Below are positions 17,659 through 29,700 of a stretch of DNA of 64,000 nt, piece by piece. Positions within the stretch are counted from its first letter, which is position 1; every line of letters begins with the position of its first letter. The notes under the pieces were generated by a model. The model searched no databases. It saw only the letters and a list, made by a program, of their open reading frames with translations, and was not told where the DNA came from. The DNA is from an uncultured Collinsella sp. GTDB taxonomy: Bacteria > Actinomycetota > Coriobacteriia > Coriobacteriales > Coriobacteriaceae. Position numbers and translations under genes: made by a program. The stretch covers positions 1 to 64,000 of the forward strand of contig CATWSG010000002.1 in assembly GCA_958353395.1 (NCBI GenBank), in the 5' to 3' direction.

Positions 17659-18963
17659 TTGAAGGCGGACACTCAAACCATCGACATCCTGTTGTTGGGC
17701 AGCGGCGGCCGCGAGCATGCTCTGGCAGCCAAGCTCGCAGCATCACCGCGCGCCGGCAAGCTCTACATCGCGCCGGGTAACGGCGGCACCGCGAGCTGCG
17801 GCGAGAATGTGGTTCTCGACGATTGCGATCCTGCTGCCGTGGCGGCGTTTGCGCAGAGCCATGGATGCGGACTCGTTGTGATTGGCCCCGAGGCTCCGCT
17901 CGTGGCGGGCGTGGCCGACGCCGTGCGCGCGGCGGGTATTCCCTGCTTTGGCCCGGGTGCCGAGGGTGCCCAGATGGAGGGCTCCAAGCTGTTCTCCAAG
18001 CAGCTCATGGAGCGTGCCGGTATCCCGACGGCAGCCTATGGCTCGTTTACCGATGAGGCCTCGGCTCTCGCCTATGTGCGCGAGCAGGGCGCTCCGCTGG
18101 TCGTGAAGGCCGACGGCCTTGCCGCTGGCAAGGGCGTTATTGTGGCAACCGAGCTTTCGCAGGCCGAGGAAGCTGTGCGTGAGTGCTTTGGCGGCACCTT
18201 TGGCGATGCCGGCAATACGGTGGTTATCGAGGAGATGCTGACCGGCCCCGAGTGCTCGCTGCTGGCCTTTACCGACGGTAAGACCGTGCGTCCCATGGCC
18301 ACTTCGCAGGATCACAAGCGCGCTCTCGAGGGCGACCTTGGTCCCAATACGGGCGGCATGGGCGTCTACAGCCCGGTGCCTATCGTGACCGACGAGGAGC
18401 ACGCCACCATGGTGAAGGTCATGGAGCAGACCGTGGCAGAGCTCGCTGCCGAGGGTATCGACTACCGCGGCTGCCTGTACGGCGGCTTTATGCTCACGCC
18501 TGCCGGCCCCAAGGTGCTGGAGTTCAATGCCCGCTTTGGCGATCCCGAGACGCAGGTTGTACTGCCGCGCCTTAAGAACGACCTGGTCGAGGTCATGCTT
18601 GCCTGCGCCAACTGCGAACTCGATCAGGTTGAGCTCGATTGGCGTGACGAGTGGGCCGTGGCCGTTGTCCTGACGAGTGCGGGCTATCCCGGCAGCTACG
18701 AGAAGGGCAAGGTCATTACCGGTATCGAGGATGCCGAAGCTATGGAGAACGTGACGGTGTACCACGCCGGCACCGCTGTGGTGGACGGCAAGCTCGTGAC
18801 AAACGGCGGTCGCGTGCTCGCCGTGACCGCGCTGGGCGACACGTTCGAGAACGCCCGCGACCTTGCCTACGAGGCCTGCGAGAAGATCGACTTTGAGGGT
18901 AAGACCCTGCGTCACGACATTGGCCTGCGCGCGTTGCGCGGCCGCGACGCCTGGGATGCCTAA
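17659..18963 (+). CDS. purD: phosphoribosylamine-glycine ligase
   Basis: A 434-residue ATP-grasp enzyme that makes glycinamide ribonucleotide, step 2 of IMP synthesis. Motifs: LLLGSGGREHAL near the N-terminus, FGPGAEGAQMEGSK, VVKADGLAAGKGV, EFNARFGDPETQ and the C-terminal RDIGLRAL-like end. The start is TTG at 17659 with GAGGAGGCACCC upstream; no ATG gives the full domain. The next gene follows after 21 bp. Confidence 0.97.
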   Translation: MKADTQTIDILLLGSGGREHALAAKLAASPRAGKLYIAPGNGGTASCGENVVLDDCDPAAVAAFAQSHGCGLVVIGPEAPLVAGVADAVRAAGIPCFGPGAEGAQMEGSKLFSKQLMERAGIPTAAYGSFTDEASALAYVREQGAPLVVKADGLAAGKGVIVATELSQAEEAVRECFGGTFGDAGNTVVIEEMLTGPECSLLAFTDGKTVRPMATSQDHKRALEGDLGPNTGGMGVYSPVPIVTDEEHATMVKVMEQTVAELAAEGIDYRGCLYGGFMLTPAGPKVLEFNARFGDPETQVVLPRLKNDLVEVMLACANCELDQVELDWRDEWAVAVVLTSAGYPGSYEKGKVITGIEDAEAMENVTVYHAGTAVVDGKLVTNGGRVLAVTALGDTFENARDLAYEACEKIDFEGKTLRHDIGLRALRGRDAWDA

Positions 18964-18984
18964 AATCCGAGAGGAATGAGACGG

Positions 18985-19680
18985 ATGGACGATAAGAACG
19001 AAGAACTCGTGGACGCGCAGATCGTCGAGGAAGACGGTCGCGCGTACGGACACGCAGAGGGCGAGCCGGGCGGCGAGGTTGCCGACGAACCGGCGCTGGT
19101 GCTGGGGGACGACGACCCGCATGATGCTCTGCTGCACGAGAAGATTCTTTCGGAGGAGTGTGCCTGGAAGGGCAAGATCCTCGACGTCCACCGTCTTGAG
19201 GTTGAACTGCCCAACGGTCACCGCAGTGCCCGCGATATCGTTCGCCATCCGGGTGCGGCGGCCGTTGTGGCGCTGACCGAGAGCGGCAAGATCGTGCTGG
19301 TGCGTCAGTACCGCACCGCCATCGACCGCGTGACGGTCGAGATTCCCGCCGGCAAGCTCGATCCGGGCGAGGACCCGCTCGATTGCGCCAAGCGCGAGCT
19401 GCATGAGGAGACGGGCTTTAGGGCTGGTCGCATTCGCTTTTTGACGTCGATTGTCACGACCTGCGGTTTTTGCGACGAGATCATTCACATCTACCTGGCC
19501 ACCAAGCTCGAGTTTGATGCGCCCAACCCCGACGATGACGAGTTTGTCAACGTTGACCTGGTGCCGCTGCACGAGCTGATCGACGCCGTACTCGACGGCA
19601 AGATCGAAGACGCCAAGACTGTCGTAGGCGCCTTGGCTTGCGACAGCATCGCGCACCGGCTAGGCGGAGCGGAGCTCTAG
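18985..19680 (+). CDS. Nudix hydrolase, ADP-ribose pyrophosphatase type
   Basis: A 231-residue protein with a complete Nudix box at about residues 126-148 (G-x5-E-x7-RE-x2-EE-x-G, read from GKLDPGED to RELHEETGF) and the upstream VRQYR and EIPAGK features of the ADP-ribose pyrophosphatase (NudF/YqkG) group. An unusually long acidic N-terminus (~55 residues) precedes the domain. I chose 18985 because AGAGGA is too close to the ATG at 18976. Probably co-transcribed with purD. Confidence 0.88.
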   Translation: MDDKNEELVDAQIVEEDGRAYGHAEGEPGGEVADEPALVLGDDDPHDALLHEKILSEECAWKGKILDVHRLEVELPNGHRSARDIVRHPGAAAVVALTESGKIVLVRQYRTAIDRVTVEIPAGKLDPGEDPLDCAKRELHEETGFRAGRIRFLTSIVTTCGFCDEIIHIYLATKLEFDAPNPDDDEFVNVDLVPLHELIDAVLDGKIEDAKTVVGALACDSIAHRLGGAEL

Positions 19681-19708
19681 GTTACGCGGTTTTACCAAAC
19701 CGCGTAAC
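19681..19708 (+). terminator. hairpin after the Nudix gene
   Basis: A perfect 12-bp stem GTTACGCGGTTT/AAACCGCGTAAC with a 4-nt loop starts directly after the stop codon. It lacks a T-run. Confidence 0.55.
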
Positions 19709-19721
19709 GAGTCGACGCTGC

Positions 19722-19819
19722 AAACGCCCCTAAGCGGCAATCTGCCTTTCAATCGTCGCTCGCGTACCGAAGTACGCGTCGCTCCTCTTTCAAGGCACCT
19801 TGCTCGCTTAGGGACGTTT
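19722..19819. repeat. 98-nt extended imperfect palindrome
   Basis: Outer arms AAACGCCCCTAAGCG (19722-19736) and CGCTTAGGGACGTTT (19805-19819) pair with one mismatch. Inside, GCAA/TTGC, GCCTTT/AAGGC and a CGCGTAC/GTACGCG stem continue the pairing, giving one long interrupted hairpin. It is intergenic, between the Nudix gene and the ABC exporter. Confidence 0.65.
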
Positions 19820-19922
19820 TCGCTGACGCTGCCAGAACATCGGCGTTATATCTGTCGTGGGTTTTTCTTTCGGTTCGCTTGGTCAACCGATTTTTCCGTT
19901 CTTCCTATTTCTAGAGGACCAC

Positions 19923-21695
19923 ATGCTGAAGCGTTTTCTGTCTTATTACAAGCCCCAGATGGGGCTTTTTGTTGCTGATACTGTTTGTGCTCTGGTGCTT
20001 GCTGCCATTGATCTGGCGTTTCCTATCATTCTGCGCAATCTGACCGGAGGGTTGTTTACCCAGGGTCAGGCTGCCATTATGCAGGCGCTCGGTATGATCG
20101 CGGTGGGACTGGTGCTGATGTATGCCATCCGCTGTGCCTGCCGCTACTTCGTGAGCTATTGGGGCCACGTGATGGGCGCGCGCATGGAGTCCAAGATGCG
20201 TGAGGACCTGTTCGATCAGTACGAACGGTTTAGCTTTGCATACTTTGATCGCAACAGCTCGGGCGACATGATGAGCCGCGTGGTCAACGACCTGTTCGAT
20301 ATCTGCGAGGCGGCGCACCACGTGCCCGAGTGGATCATTATCTGCGGCATCGAGATCGTCGGTTCGTTTGTGATTCTGTTTGCCATTGCGCCGGTGCTCG
20401 CACTCGCCATGGCAGTGGTGACGGCGGTGTTCGCGGTCATTATGTTTTGGCAGAATATGCGCATGCGCGAGGTCTTTAGCGATAACCGCAAAAAGATCAG
20501 TGGTATCAACGCGCAGCTGCAGGATTCGCTGGCGGGCATGCGTGTGGTCAAGAGCTTTGCCAACGAGCAGACCGAGCGCTCTAAGTTTCGCGCCTCGAAC
20601 AATCGCTACCTTTCGTCCAAGGAGAACATGTATCACGCCATGGGCGTTTACACCGCGACGTATGGCCTGCTCTCGGGCGTGCTCTATGTGATCGTGGTGC
20701 TGCTGGGCGGTTGGCTCGTTGCCCAGGGTCAGCTGCAGGCGGTCGATATGGCAACCTTCGCGCTCTACATTTCGCTGTTCTGCACGCCGCTCGAGACGCT
20801 CGTCAATTCGGCCGAGACGTATCAGAAAGCCATCGCCGGCTTTAAGCGCATGGATGAGGTGCTCTCGACTGTCCCCGATATTCAGGATAAGCCGGGTGCT
20901 GCGGATCTGCAGGTGACGGCTGGTGCCGTGGAGTACCGCAACGTGTGCTTTAGCTACGAGGATGTCGAGCTGGGCGAGAGCGGCGCCGACGGACGTCCTG
21001 TTATCGACCATATGGATCTGTCCATTCGGCCTGGTCAGACCATCGCTTTGGTTGGTCCCTCGGGTGGCGGCAAATCGACGACTTGTTCGCTGTTGCCGCG
21101 CTTTTACGACGTTGCCGCAGGCTCCATTAGCATCGACGGCCAGGATGTACGCGACGTGACGCAGCATAGTCTGCACCGTGCCATCGGCCTGGTGCAGCAA
21201 GATGTGTATCTGTTCGATGGGACAATCGGCGAGAACATCGCCTACGGCAAGCCGGGCGCCACGGCAGAAGAGATCGACGAGGCGGCCCGTCGCGCCAATA
21301 TCGATACCTTTATCGAGTCGCTTCCGCAGGGCTATGACACCGTGGTGGGCGAGCGCGGCAGCCGTCTTTCGGGTGGTCAAAAGCAGCGCGTCGCCATTGC
21401 GCGCGTGTTTCTCAAGAATCCCAAGATTCTTATTTTGGACGAGGCGACGAGTGCTCTGGATAACGAGAGCGAGGAGGCGGTGCAGGAGTCGCTCGAAGAG
21501 CTGGCACGCGGCCGTACCACGATCATCATCGCCCATCGTCTCTCGACTATTAAGCATGCTGACGAGATTGCGACCGTTGAGCATGGTCGCGTTGTGGAAC
21601 GTGGCACGCACGAGGAGCTTCTCGCCCGTGGCGGCACCTATGCCCGTTACTATCGAATGCAGTTCGAAGGTGCGCGTGCGCACGAGCTCGACTGA
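19923..21695 (+). CDS. ABC exporter, fused permease and ATPase (MsbA/MdlB type)
   Basis: A 590-residue half-transporter expected to work as a dimer. Six transmembrane helices lie in about residues 1-320. The nucleotide-binding domain has Walker A GPSGGGKST near 378, the signature LSGGQ near 482, Walker B ILILDEATSALD and the H-loop IAHRLST. The ATG at 19923 with AGAGGACC upstream is preferred over a GTG at 19857. Substrate unknown; lipid or drug export are typical for the family. The next gene starts 19 bp downstream. Confidence 0.9.
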   Translation: MLKRFLSYYKPQMGLFVADTVCALVLAAIDLAFPIILRNLTGGLFTQGQAAIMQALGMIAVGLVLMYAIRCACRYFVSYWGHVMGARMESKMREDLFDQYERFSFAYFDRNSSGDMMSRVVNDLFDICEAAHHVPEWIIICGIEIVGSFVILFAIAPVLALAMAVVTAVFAVIMFWQNMRMREVFSDNRKKISGINAQLQDSLAGMRVVKSFANEQTERSKFRASNNRYLSSKENMYHAMGVYTATYGLLSGVLYVIVVLLGGWLVAQGQLQAVDMATFALYISLFCTPLETLVNSAETYQKAIAGFKRMDEVLSTVPDIQDKPGAADLQVTAGAVEYRNVCFSYEDVELGESGADGRPVIDHMDLSIRPGQTIALVGPSGGGKSTTCSLLPRFYDVAAGSISIDGQDVRDVTQHSLHRAIGLVQQDVYLFDGTIGENIAYGKPGATAEEIDEAARRANIDTFIESLPQGYDTVVGERGSRLSGGQKQRVAIARVFLKNPKILILDEATSALDNESEEAVQESLEELARGRTTIIIAHRLSTIKHADEIATVEHGRVVERGTHEELLARGGTYARYYRMQFEGARAHELD

Positions 21696-21714
21696 TTGAT
21701 ATGACAGGAAGACT

Positions 21715-22680
21715 ATGGCTGATAAGAACCCTTTGACTCCGGAAGAAGTGACGGAGTTATTCTCCGAAATCGATGCATCCGGCGTCTTGGATCCTACGCT
21801 CGCCAAAAAGCGTACCGAGCGCATGCGCGAGAAAGAGGCTGCCGTCAAGCGCGGTGACAAGGCGACGCTGGCGCGGCTGCGCAGCGAGGATCGCGCGAGC
21901 CAGGCAAAACATATCGACCCGCTGTCCGAGGACGACCCTTCGGGTTCGCAGGTGAGCCATACCATTACGAAGACTGCCATGGCCGTGGTTATCGGCATCT
22001 TGGTGCTGATTGTGGGCATGCAGATTGGCTACGGCGTGATGCGACGCCTGAATACCGCGAATCTCTCAGAGAGCGTTTCGGTGGATACCGTTTCGACCGC
22101 GCTCAAGGGTGGACTTGAATGGGGCAATGGCTTTACGCAGTTCCCGCTCGATTTTACCGTCGACGAGGCCGATGAACGCACAGGCACGGTTGAAGTGACG
22201 GTGCTGGACACGTCTTCCGCCAATGAACTCGAGCTGCTGTCCAACGGTCAGATTCAGGCGGCGGCGCTCGCAACCAATGCCCTGCTCAACGACAAGATCG
22301 ACCGCGTGGTGTATAACGTTCACGCCTATATCGACGAGGACAGCAGGATCCAGCACGATTCCTTCTTTGGCATGTTTCCTGCCCAGGGGCACCAGAGCGC
22401 CATCCTGACGTTCGTCTGGACCAAGAGCTCGTCCAATGCCACGAATATCGACTGGAAGATGCGTATCGTAAGCATGGACGACACCATTGCCGAGCGCATT
22501 CAAAAACAGGTGAACTCGGTTTCGTCGCTGATCGAGGACCCGGCGGTGAGCCAGACCAAGATTGACGAGGAAAAGGCCGAACGTGACCTGGAGCATCGTC
22601 TGCATGGCCGCGAGATTTTCCGCGGCGGCAAGCCCGATCGCACACCGTCCGATCTGCTGGAGCAGGACAAGCAAAAGTAG
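21715..22680 (+). CDS. single-pass membrane protein, unknown function
   Basis: A 321-residue protein with a charged cytoplasmic N-terminus (~85 residues), one transmembrane helix at about 86-108, and a ~210-residue predicted outer region. That region has alternating hydrophobic strands and then a helical, highly charged C-terminus. I do not recognise a domain. It follows the ABC exporter after 19 bp and ends before a terminator, so the two are probably one operon. Confidence 0.7.
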   Translation: MADKNPLTPEEVTELFSEIDASGVLDPTLAKKRTERMREKEAAVKRGDKATLARLRSEDRASQAKHIDPLSEDDPSGSQVSHTITKTAMAVVIGILVLIVGMQIGYGVMRRLNTANLSESVSVDTVSTALKGGLEWGNGFTQFPLDFTVDEADERTGTVEVTVLDTSSANELELLSNGQIQAAALATNALLNDKIDRVVYNVHAYIDEDSRIQHDSFFGMFPAQGHQSAILTFVWTKSSSNATNIDWKMRIVSMDDTIAERIQKQVNSVSSLIEDPAVSQTKIDEEKAERDLEHRLHGREIFRGGKPDRTPSDLLEQDKQK

Positions 22681-22706
22681 TCCGCAGCCATATAGAACGA
22701 TGTCAC

Positions 22707-22743
22707 CCCGCGTGAGTCACAAGATCACGCGGGATGATTTTTA
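22707..22743 (+). terminator. terminator before carA
   Basis: CCCGCGTGA (22707-22715) pairs with TCACGCGGG (22725-22733), followed by ATGATTTTTA. Confidence 0.85.
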
Positions 22744-22836
22744 ATCCCCGTCCTAGAAAAATCATTATGCATAGGAAGTCATAATTATCATTTTGTAAAC
22801 AATTCTATGTAATTAATGCCATGGGCGATGCTTGCG

Positions 22837-22842
22837 GTTAGA
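22837..22842 (+). promoter_or_regulatory. candidate -10 box for carAB
   Basis: A TAGAAT box lies about 60 bp before carA in an otherwise AT-rich spacer (22745-22830). A convincing -35 partner at 17 bp is not visible, so the promoter could instead be among the AT-rich boxes upstream. Confidence 0.3.
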
Positions 22843-22870
22843 ATACCGCGAGGCCTAACTACACACCTTT

Positions 22871-22898
22871 AAGCCGGTCCTGTGAGACCGGGAAGGAG
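22871..22898 (+). promoter_or_regulatory. probable PyrR-binding hairpin in the carA leader
   Basis: CCGGTC (22874-22879) pairs with GACCGG (22886-22891) around CTGTGA. The loop region GGTCCTGTGAGACC agrees at 11 of 14 positions with the PyrR recognition consensus ARUCCNGNGAGGYU, and two of the three differences keep pairing. The hairpin directly touches the carA ribosome site AAGGAG (22893-22898), so bound PyrR would be expected to block translation, as described in mycobacteria. Confidence 0.6.
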
Positions 22899-22902
22899 AA
22901 CT

Positions 22903-24348
22903 ATGGCGAACAACCATATTGCGGGCGCTGCCGCCCGCACCGTCGCGCCTAGCGAACTGTGCCAGCGCATGCTGGCTAAAACCAGCAAGGGCACCTGCGG
23001 TCCCTGCATCCTGTATCTTGAGGATGGGACCATTTTTTATGGCCGTGCATGTGGTGCCGAGGGCACCGCAACCGGCGAGGTCTGCTTTAACACGTCGCTC
23101 GAGGGCTACTTTGAGGTCATGACCGACCCGAGCTATGCCGGCCAAATCGTAACCATGACCTATCCGCAGATCGGCAACTACGGCGTTGACGAGACCGATG
23201 TCCAGTCGGCCTTCCCCGGCGATACTGCTCGCCCCGCGAGCGCTCCCGCCATGCGTGGCATGGTCGTCCATGACATGTGCGCCACGCCTTCTAACTGGCG
23301 CTCGACTGTCAGCGTGCCGGAGTACCTGCGTGCACACGGCATCGTCGCCATCGAGGGCGTCGACACCCGCGCTCTTGTGCGCCACCTGCGTGACAACGGT
23401 TCCAAGATGGGCATTATCTCGACGGAGATCTTTGACGTCGACGAGCTTGCCGAGCGCCTGTCCGCCGCGCCCACGCTGGTCGGCGAGAACCTGGTCAAGA
23501 CCGTGAGCTGCCCTGAGCCCCATGCCTTTGGTGCGAGCGACCTGCCCGCCGAGCATAATTTTGCACTGGCTCCTGCCTCCCCCGCCCGCCACAGCGTGGT
23601 CGCGTACGACTGCGGTGTCAAGCGCGGCATCCTGGAGGGCCTGGTCCGTGCCGGCTGCGACCTCACCGTCGTGCCGTGGAATACGCCCGCTCAGCAGGTG
23701 CTCGACATGAATCCCGACGGCGTCTTTTTGTCCAACGGCCCCGGCGACCCCGATGCCGTGGTGGAGACCTACGAGCAGGTGCAGCAGCTGATCGGCAAGG
23801 TGCCGGTCTTTGGTATTTGCCTCGGTCACCAGATGATCAGCTTGGCATGCGGCGCCCAGATGGAAAAGCTCAAATTCGGTCACCGTGGCGGCAACCAGCC
23901 GGTTATGAATCTGGTCAGTCGCCGCGTGGAGATTACCGCTCAAAACCATGGCTTTGGCCTGCTGTTCCCCAGCTTGGGCAAGCTTGTCCCCGAGCTTTCG
24001 GGCGGCGAGACCGAGCACGCGGCCGATGGCGATCTGCGCATCTGGGTACGCCGCGGTATCGCGCCGGTCGTGATGAACGAGCACTTCGGCCGCATTCGCC
24101 TGACGCACGTGAATCTCAATGACGGCACTGCCGAGGGCATCCAGCTGCTCGACGCGCCGTGCTTCTCGGTCCAGTACCATCCCGAGGCCTCGCCTGGCCC
24201 CACCGATGCCCACTATCTCTTTACCGCCTTTACGCGACTCATGGACGGCGAGGAAAACTATCTGGACATCGATACCGCCAAGGACCGCCTGCAGGGCTGG
24301 AATTTCGCCGAGAACGGTTCCGCCGCGACCGAGACCGAGGAGAACTAA
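22903..24348 (+). CDS. carA: carbamoyl-phosphate synthase small subunit
   Basis: A 481-residue glutaminase subunit feeding ammonia to CarB for pyrimidine and arginine synthesis. The N-terminal CPSase domain includes FNTSLEGYFEVMTDPSYAGQ. The class I glutamine amidotransferase domain has FGICLGHQ (nucleophile Cys) and QYHPEASPGP (His and Glu). It is ~100 residues longer than E. coli CarA, partly from a 25-35 residue N-terminal extension before YLEDGTIFYG. The ATG at 22903 is chosen for its ribosome site. Confidence 0.96.
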   Translation: MANNHIAGAAARTVAPSELCQRMLAKTSKGTCGPCILYLEDGTIFYGRACGAEGTATGEVCFNTSLEGYFEVMTDPSYAGQIVTMTYPQIGNYGVDETDVQSAFPGDTARPASAPAMRGMVVHDMCATPSNWRSTVSVPEYLRAHGIVAIEGVDTRALVRHLRDNGSKMGIISTEIFDVDELAERLSAAPTLVGENLVKTVSCPEPHAFGASDLPAEHNFALAPASPARHSVVAYDCGVKRGILEGLVRAGCDLTVVPWNTPAQQVLDMNPDGVFLSNGPGDPDAVVETYEQVQQLIGKVPVFGICLGHQMISLACGAQMEKLKFGHRGGNQPVMNLVSRRVEITAQNHGFGLLFPSLGKLVPELSGGETEHAADGDLRIWVRRGIAPVVMNEHFGRIRLTHVNLNDGTAEGIQLLDAPCFSVQYHPEASPGPTDAHYLFTAFTRLMDGEENYLDIDTAKDRLQGWNFAENGSAATETEEN

Positions 24349-24349
24349 C

Positions 24350-27664
<3,315 letters not shown>

Positions 27665-27675
27665 TTGACCTGATC

Positions 27676-27759
27676 GGCCGGGGCGGGAGGCGGACACTTT
27701 CTCTCGGAAACTGGGCTTCGCGAAGTTTCCGAGAGAAAGGACCGCCTCCCGCCCCGGCC
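27676..27759. repeat. 84-nt near-perfect palindrome downstream of carB
   Basis: An 18-bp outer arm GGCCGGGGCGGGAGGCGG (27676-27693) pairs with 27742-27759. The inner arms CTTTCTCTCGGAAACT and AAGTTTCCGAGAGAAAG pair next, leaving a CTTCGCGAAG-containing apex. It lies just after carB and could terminate transcription or protect the mRNA end, but there is no T-run. Confidence 0.75.
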
Positions 27760-27829
27760 TGCGGTGACTCGGCTGCACCGTGTGCTGCCGAAGGGACTTT
27801 GCGCGATGACTAGGGCTAAATAGAAAATG

Positions 27830-27871
27830 AGTGTGGGCCCTGCCGTTCGTTCGAACGGCAGGGCCCACACT
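27830..27871. repeat. 20-bp perfect stem, 2-nt loop
   Basis: Positions 27830-27849 and 27852-27871 are exact reverse complements (AGTGTGGGCC... and ...GGCCCACACT) around TT. On the plus strand AATAATTC follows; on the minus strand TCATTTTC follows. Confidence 0.8.
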
Positions 27872-27917
27872 AATAATTCAGCCAACGTACGTCATAGCAA
27901 TGCCCGGTAGGTCGCAG

Positions 27918-28005
27918 GGCGCTTCGCGGGCGGGCCAGGCTTTATCTGAACGACTTTGCGAAGCAACCGGAGTGAAGATAAAGCCTGGCCCGCCCGCGAA
28001 GCGCC
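27918..28005. repeat. 30-bp perfect inverted repeat upstream of purE
   Basis: Arms 27918-27947 and 27976-28005 are exact reverse complements, starting GGCGCTTCGCGGGC, separated by 28 nt that contain TTTGCGAAGC. It is the third long palindrome in the 436-bp carB-purE spacer. A -10-like TATACT follows near 28031, before purE. Confidence 0.85.
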
Positions 28006-28100
28006 ACAAAGACCGCAGGGACGGGAGCAGCTATACTACTCTCAGTAGTTAAGGGTCGCGGATTCGCCGCGTCACCGCTCTCAACAGGAGGTCTTTGTTT

Positions 28101-28565
28101 ATGGCAGATCAAAAGCCGGTTGTCGGGATCATCATGGGTTCCAAGTCCGATCTGGGCGTTATGGAAGGCTGCACCGCTGAGCTCGAGGCGCTTGGCGTGC
28201 CCTATGAGCTCGTCATTGCGAGCGCGCACCGCACGCCGGCGAAGGTCCACGAGTGGGCTTCGACTGCCGCCGATCGCGGTATCAAAGTGATTATCGCCGC
28301 CGCCGGCAAGGCCGCTCACTTGGGTGGTGTCGTGGCTGCCTTTACGCCGCTGCCGGTTATCGGCGTGCCCATGAAGACAAGTGATCTGGGCGGTATGGAT
28401 TCGCTGCTGTCGATGGTGCAGATGCCTTCGGGCGTGCCCGTGGCCTGCGTTGCCATCAACGGCGCCAAGAACGCTGCCATCTACGCTACGCAGATTCTTG
28501 GCGCCTGCGACCCCGAGTACCGCAAGGTTATCGAGAAGATGAAGCAGGAGATGGCCGACGCTTAA
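28101..28565 (+). CDS. purE: N5-carboxyaminoimidazole ribonucleotide mutase
   Basis: A 154-residue class I PurE. N-terminal VGIIMGSKSDL, the active-site SAHRTP, GKAAHLGGVVAA and SLLSMVQMPSGVPV are all present. It converts N5-CAIR to CAIR in purine synthesis. No purK is visible in the window. The ATG at 28101 follows AGGAGGTC. A small CGCGG/CCGCG hairpin lies in its leader. Confidence 0.97.
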   Translation: MADQKPVVGIIMGSKSDLGVMEGCTAELEALGVPYELVIASAHRTPAKVHEWASTAADRGIKVIIAAAGKAAHLGGVVAAFTPLPVIGVPMKTSDLGGMDSLLSMVQMPSGVPVACVAINGAKNAAIYATQILGACDPEYRKVIEKMKQEMADA

Positions 28566-28600
28566 GCGGCTTGCCGCCTTATCTGCAATAGAGGAGAAGT

Positions 28601-29623
28601 ATGTCCAATTATCAGGGAAAGCGTTTTAAACTGTCCCAGATTCCCGATCCTGCGAATCCAAGCGCGCTGCGCTCGGCGCAGCCGGGGCGGACGTCCTCTA
28701 CGCAGCCCACCCATGTCGCGGGGCACGTTCGGGCTCAGCGGCCGGTGGCGCCGTCGAACCAGCACGTTCAGGGCGCTTTGCCGACCTGCCGCCCCTCCAG
28801 TTACGGGGAGCAATCGCAGGCCCATCGTTCTCCTTCGCCCGGGCTCGGCGGCTCGGCGAAAAGTTCTGTTCCTAAGCGCAAAAAAGGCCGTTCGATTTTC
28901 GCGATACTTCTTATTGTGATCGGTGTGTGCCTGATCGCCGCCGCCGCCGGCATCTATATCAAGGCGCAGTTGGGTTACAAGGAAGCAAGCGATTCGTATC
29001 AAAAGGTTGAGAAAAAGTCTGTGAGCGATAGCGACGCGAGCGGTGCGCCCATTGTTGATTTTGCCACGCTTGCCCAAATCAACCCCGATGTCGTCGGTTG
29101 GATATATGTACCCGGTACCGCCATCAACTATCCGGTGGTGCAGACGGATAACAACACCAAATACTTGAGCACGCTCTTTGACGGCACGGCAAATCCCGTG
29201 GGCGCTATTTTCCTTGACTGCGATGACGCGGCTCCCGGTATGGTGGACCAGCAGACTACGCTCTACGGACATCACATGAGGGATCACTCGATGTTCCATT
29301 TCATTGCCGACAGTGCCGACCAGTCGGTTTTCGACGGTATCGAATATGCCTTTTACGTCACGCGCGACGGCGCCTATAAATTTAAGCCGTTGCTGACCAA
29401 GGTGGTCGAGGACTCGTACCAAAAAGCGCGTACTCCCAACTTTGAGGGCGGAGACGGCCTAAAGGCCTATCTTTCCGAGATGATTGACGGTGCCTCCGCC
29501 GTGGCGAGTGACGCTGAGAGCCGTGCCGCCAAGGCTGATAAGGTGCTCACGCTTATCACGTGTTCGCCTTCGGCGCTAAGGAACAAGCGTGCCGTGATGA
29601 TTCTTACCCCCGTTGAGAACTAA
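28601..29623 (+). CDS. class B-like sortase with long N-terminal extension
   Basis: A 340-residue sortase. About 95 Pro/Ser/Gln-rich cytoplasmic residues precede a basic stretch (KRKKGRS) and one transmembrane helix (about 97-121). The catalytic domain has the class B phrases VGWIYVPGTAINYPVVQ and YGHHM (catalytic His near 224), the catalytic Cys321 in TLITC, and Arg330. It probably anchors or assembles surface proteins such as those encoded at 4212-9618, but that pairing is inference. It starts after GAGGAG, 35 bp from purE. Confidence 0.9.
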   Translation: MSNYQGKRFKLSQIPDPANPSALRSAQPGRTSSTQPTHVAGHVRAQRPVAPSNQHVQGALPTCRPSSYGEQSQAHRSPSPGLGGSAKSSVPKRKKGRSIFAILLIVIGVCLIAAAAGIYIKAQLGYKEASDSYQKVEKKSVSDSDASGAPIVDFATLAQINPDVVGWIYVPGTAINYPVVQTDNNTKYLSTLFDGTANPVGAIFLDCDDAAPGMVDQQTTLYGHHMRDHSMFHFIADSADQSVFDGIEYAFYVTRDGAYKFKPLLTKVVEDSYQKARTPNFEGGDGLKAYLSEMIDGASAVASDAESRAAKADKVLTLITCSPSALRNKRAVMILTPVEN

Positions 29624-29700
29624 TGGTTGCATTGCAGGTAGCGGAGGCGCTGAAGGGCGAGTCGCCGCCCGACGGCATAAGAGATAAAAAAGGGGAAATG

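Noticed and set aside
28025..28100. Purine riboswitch before purE
   Set aside because: Only a short CGCGG/CCGCG hairpin is present; the three-way junction with conserved loop residues is not seen.
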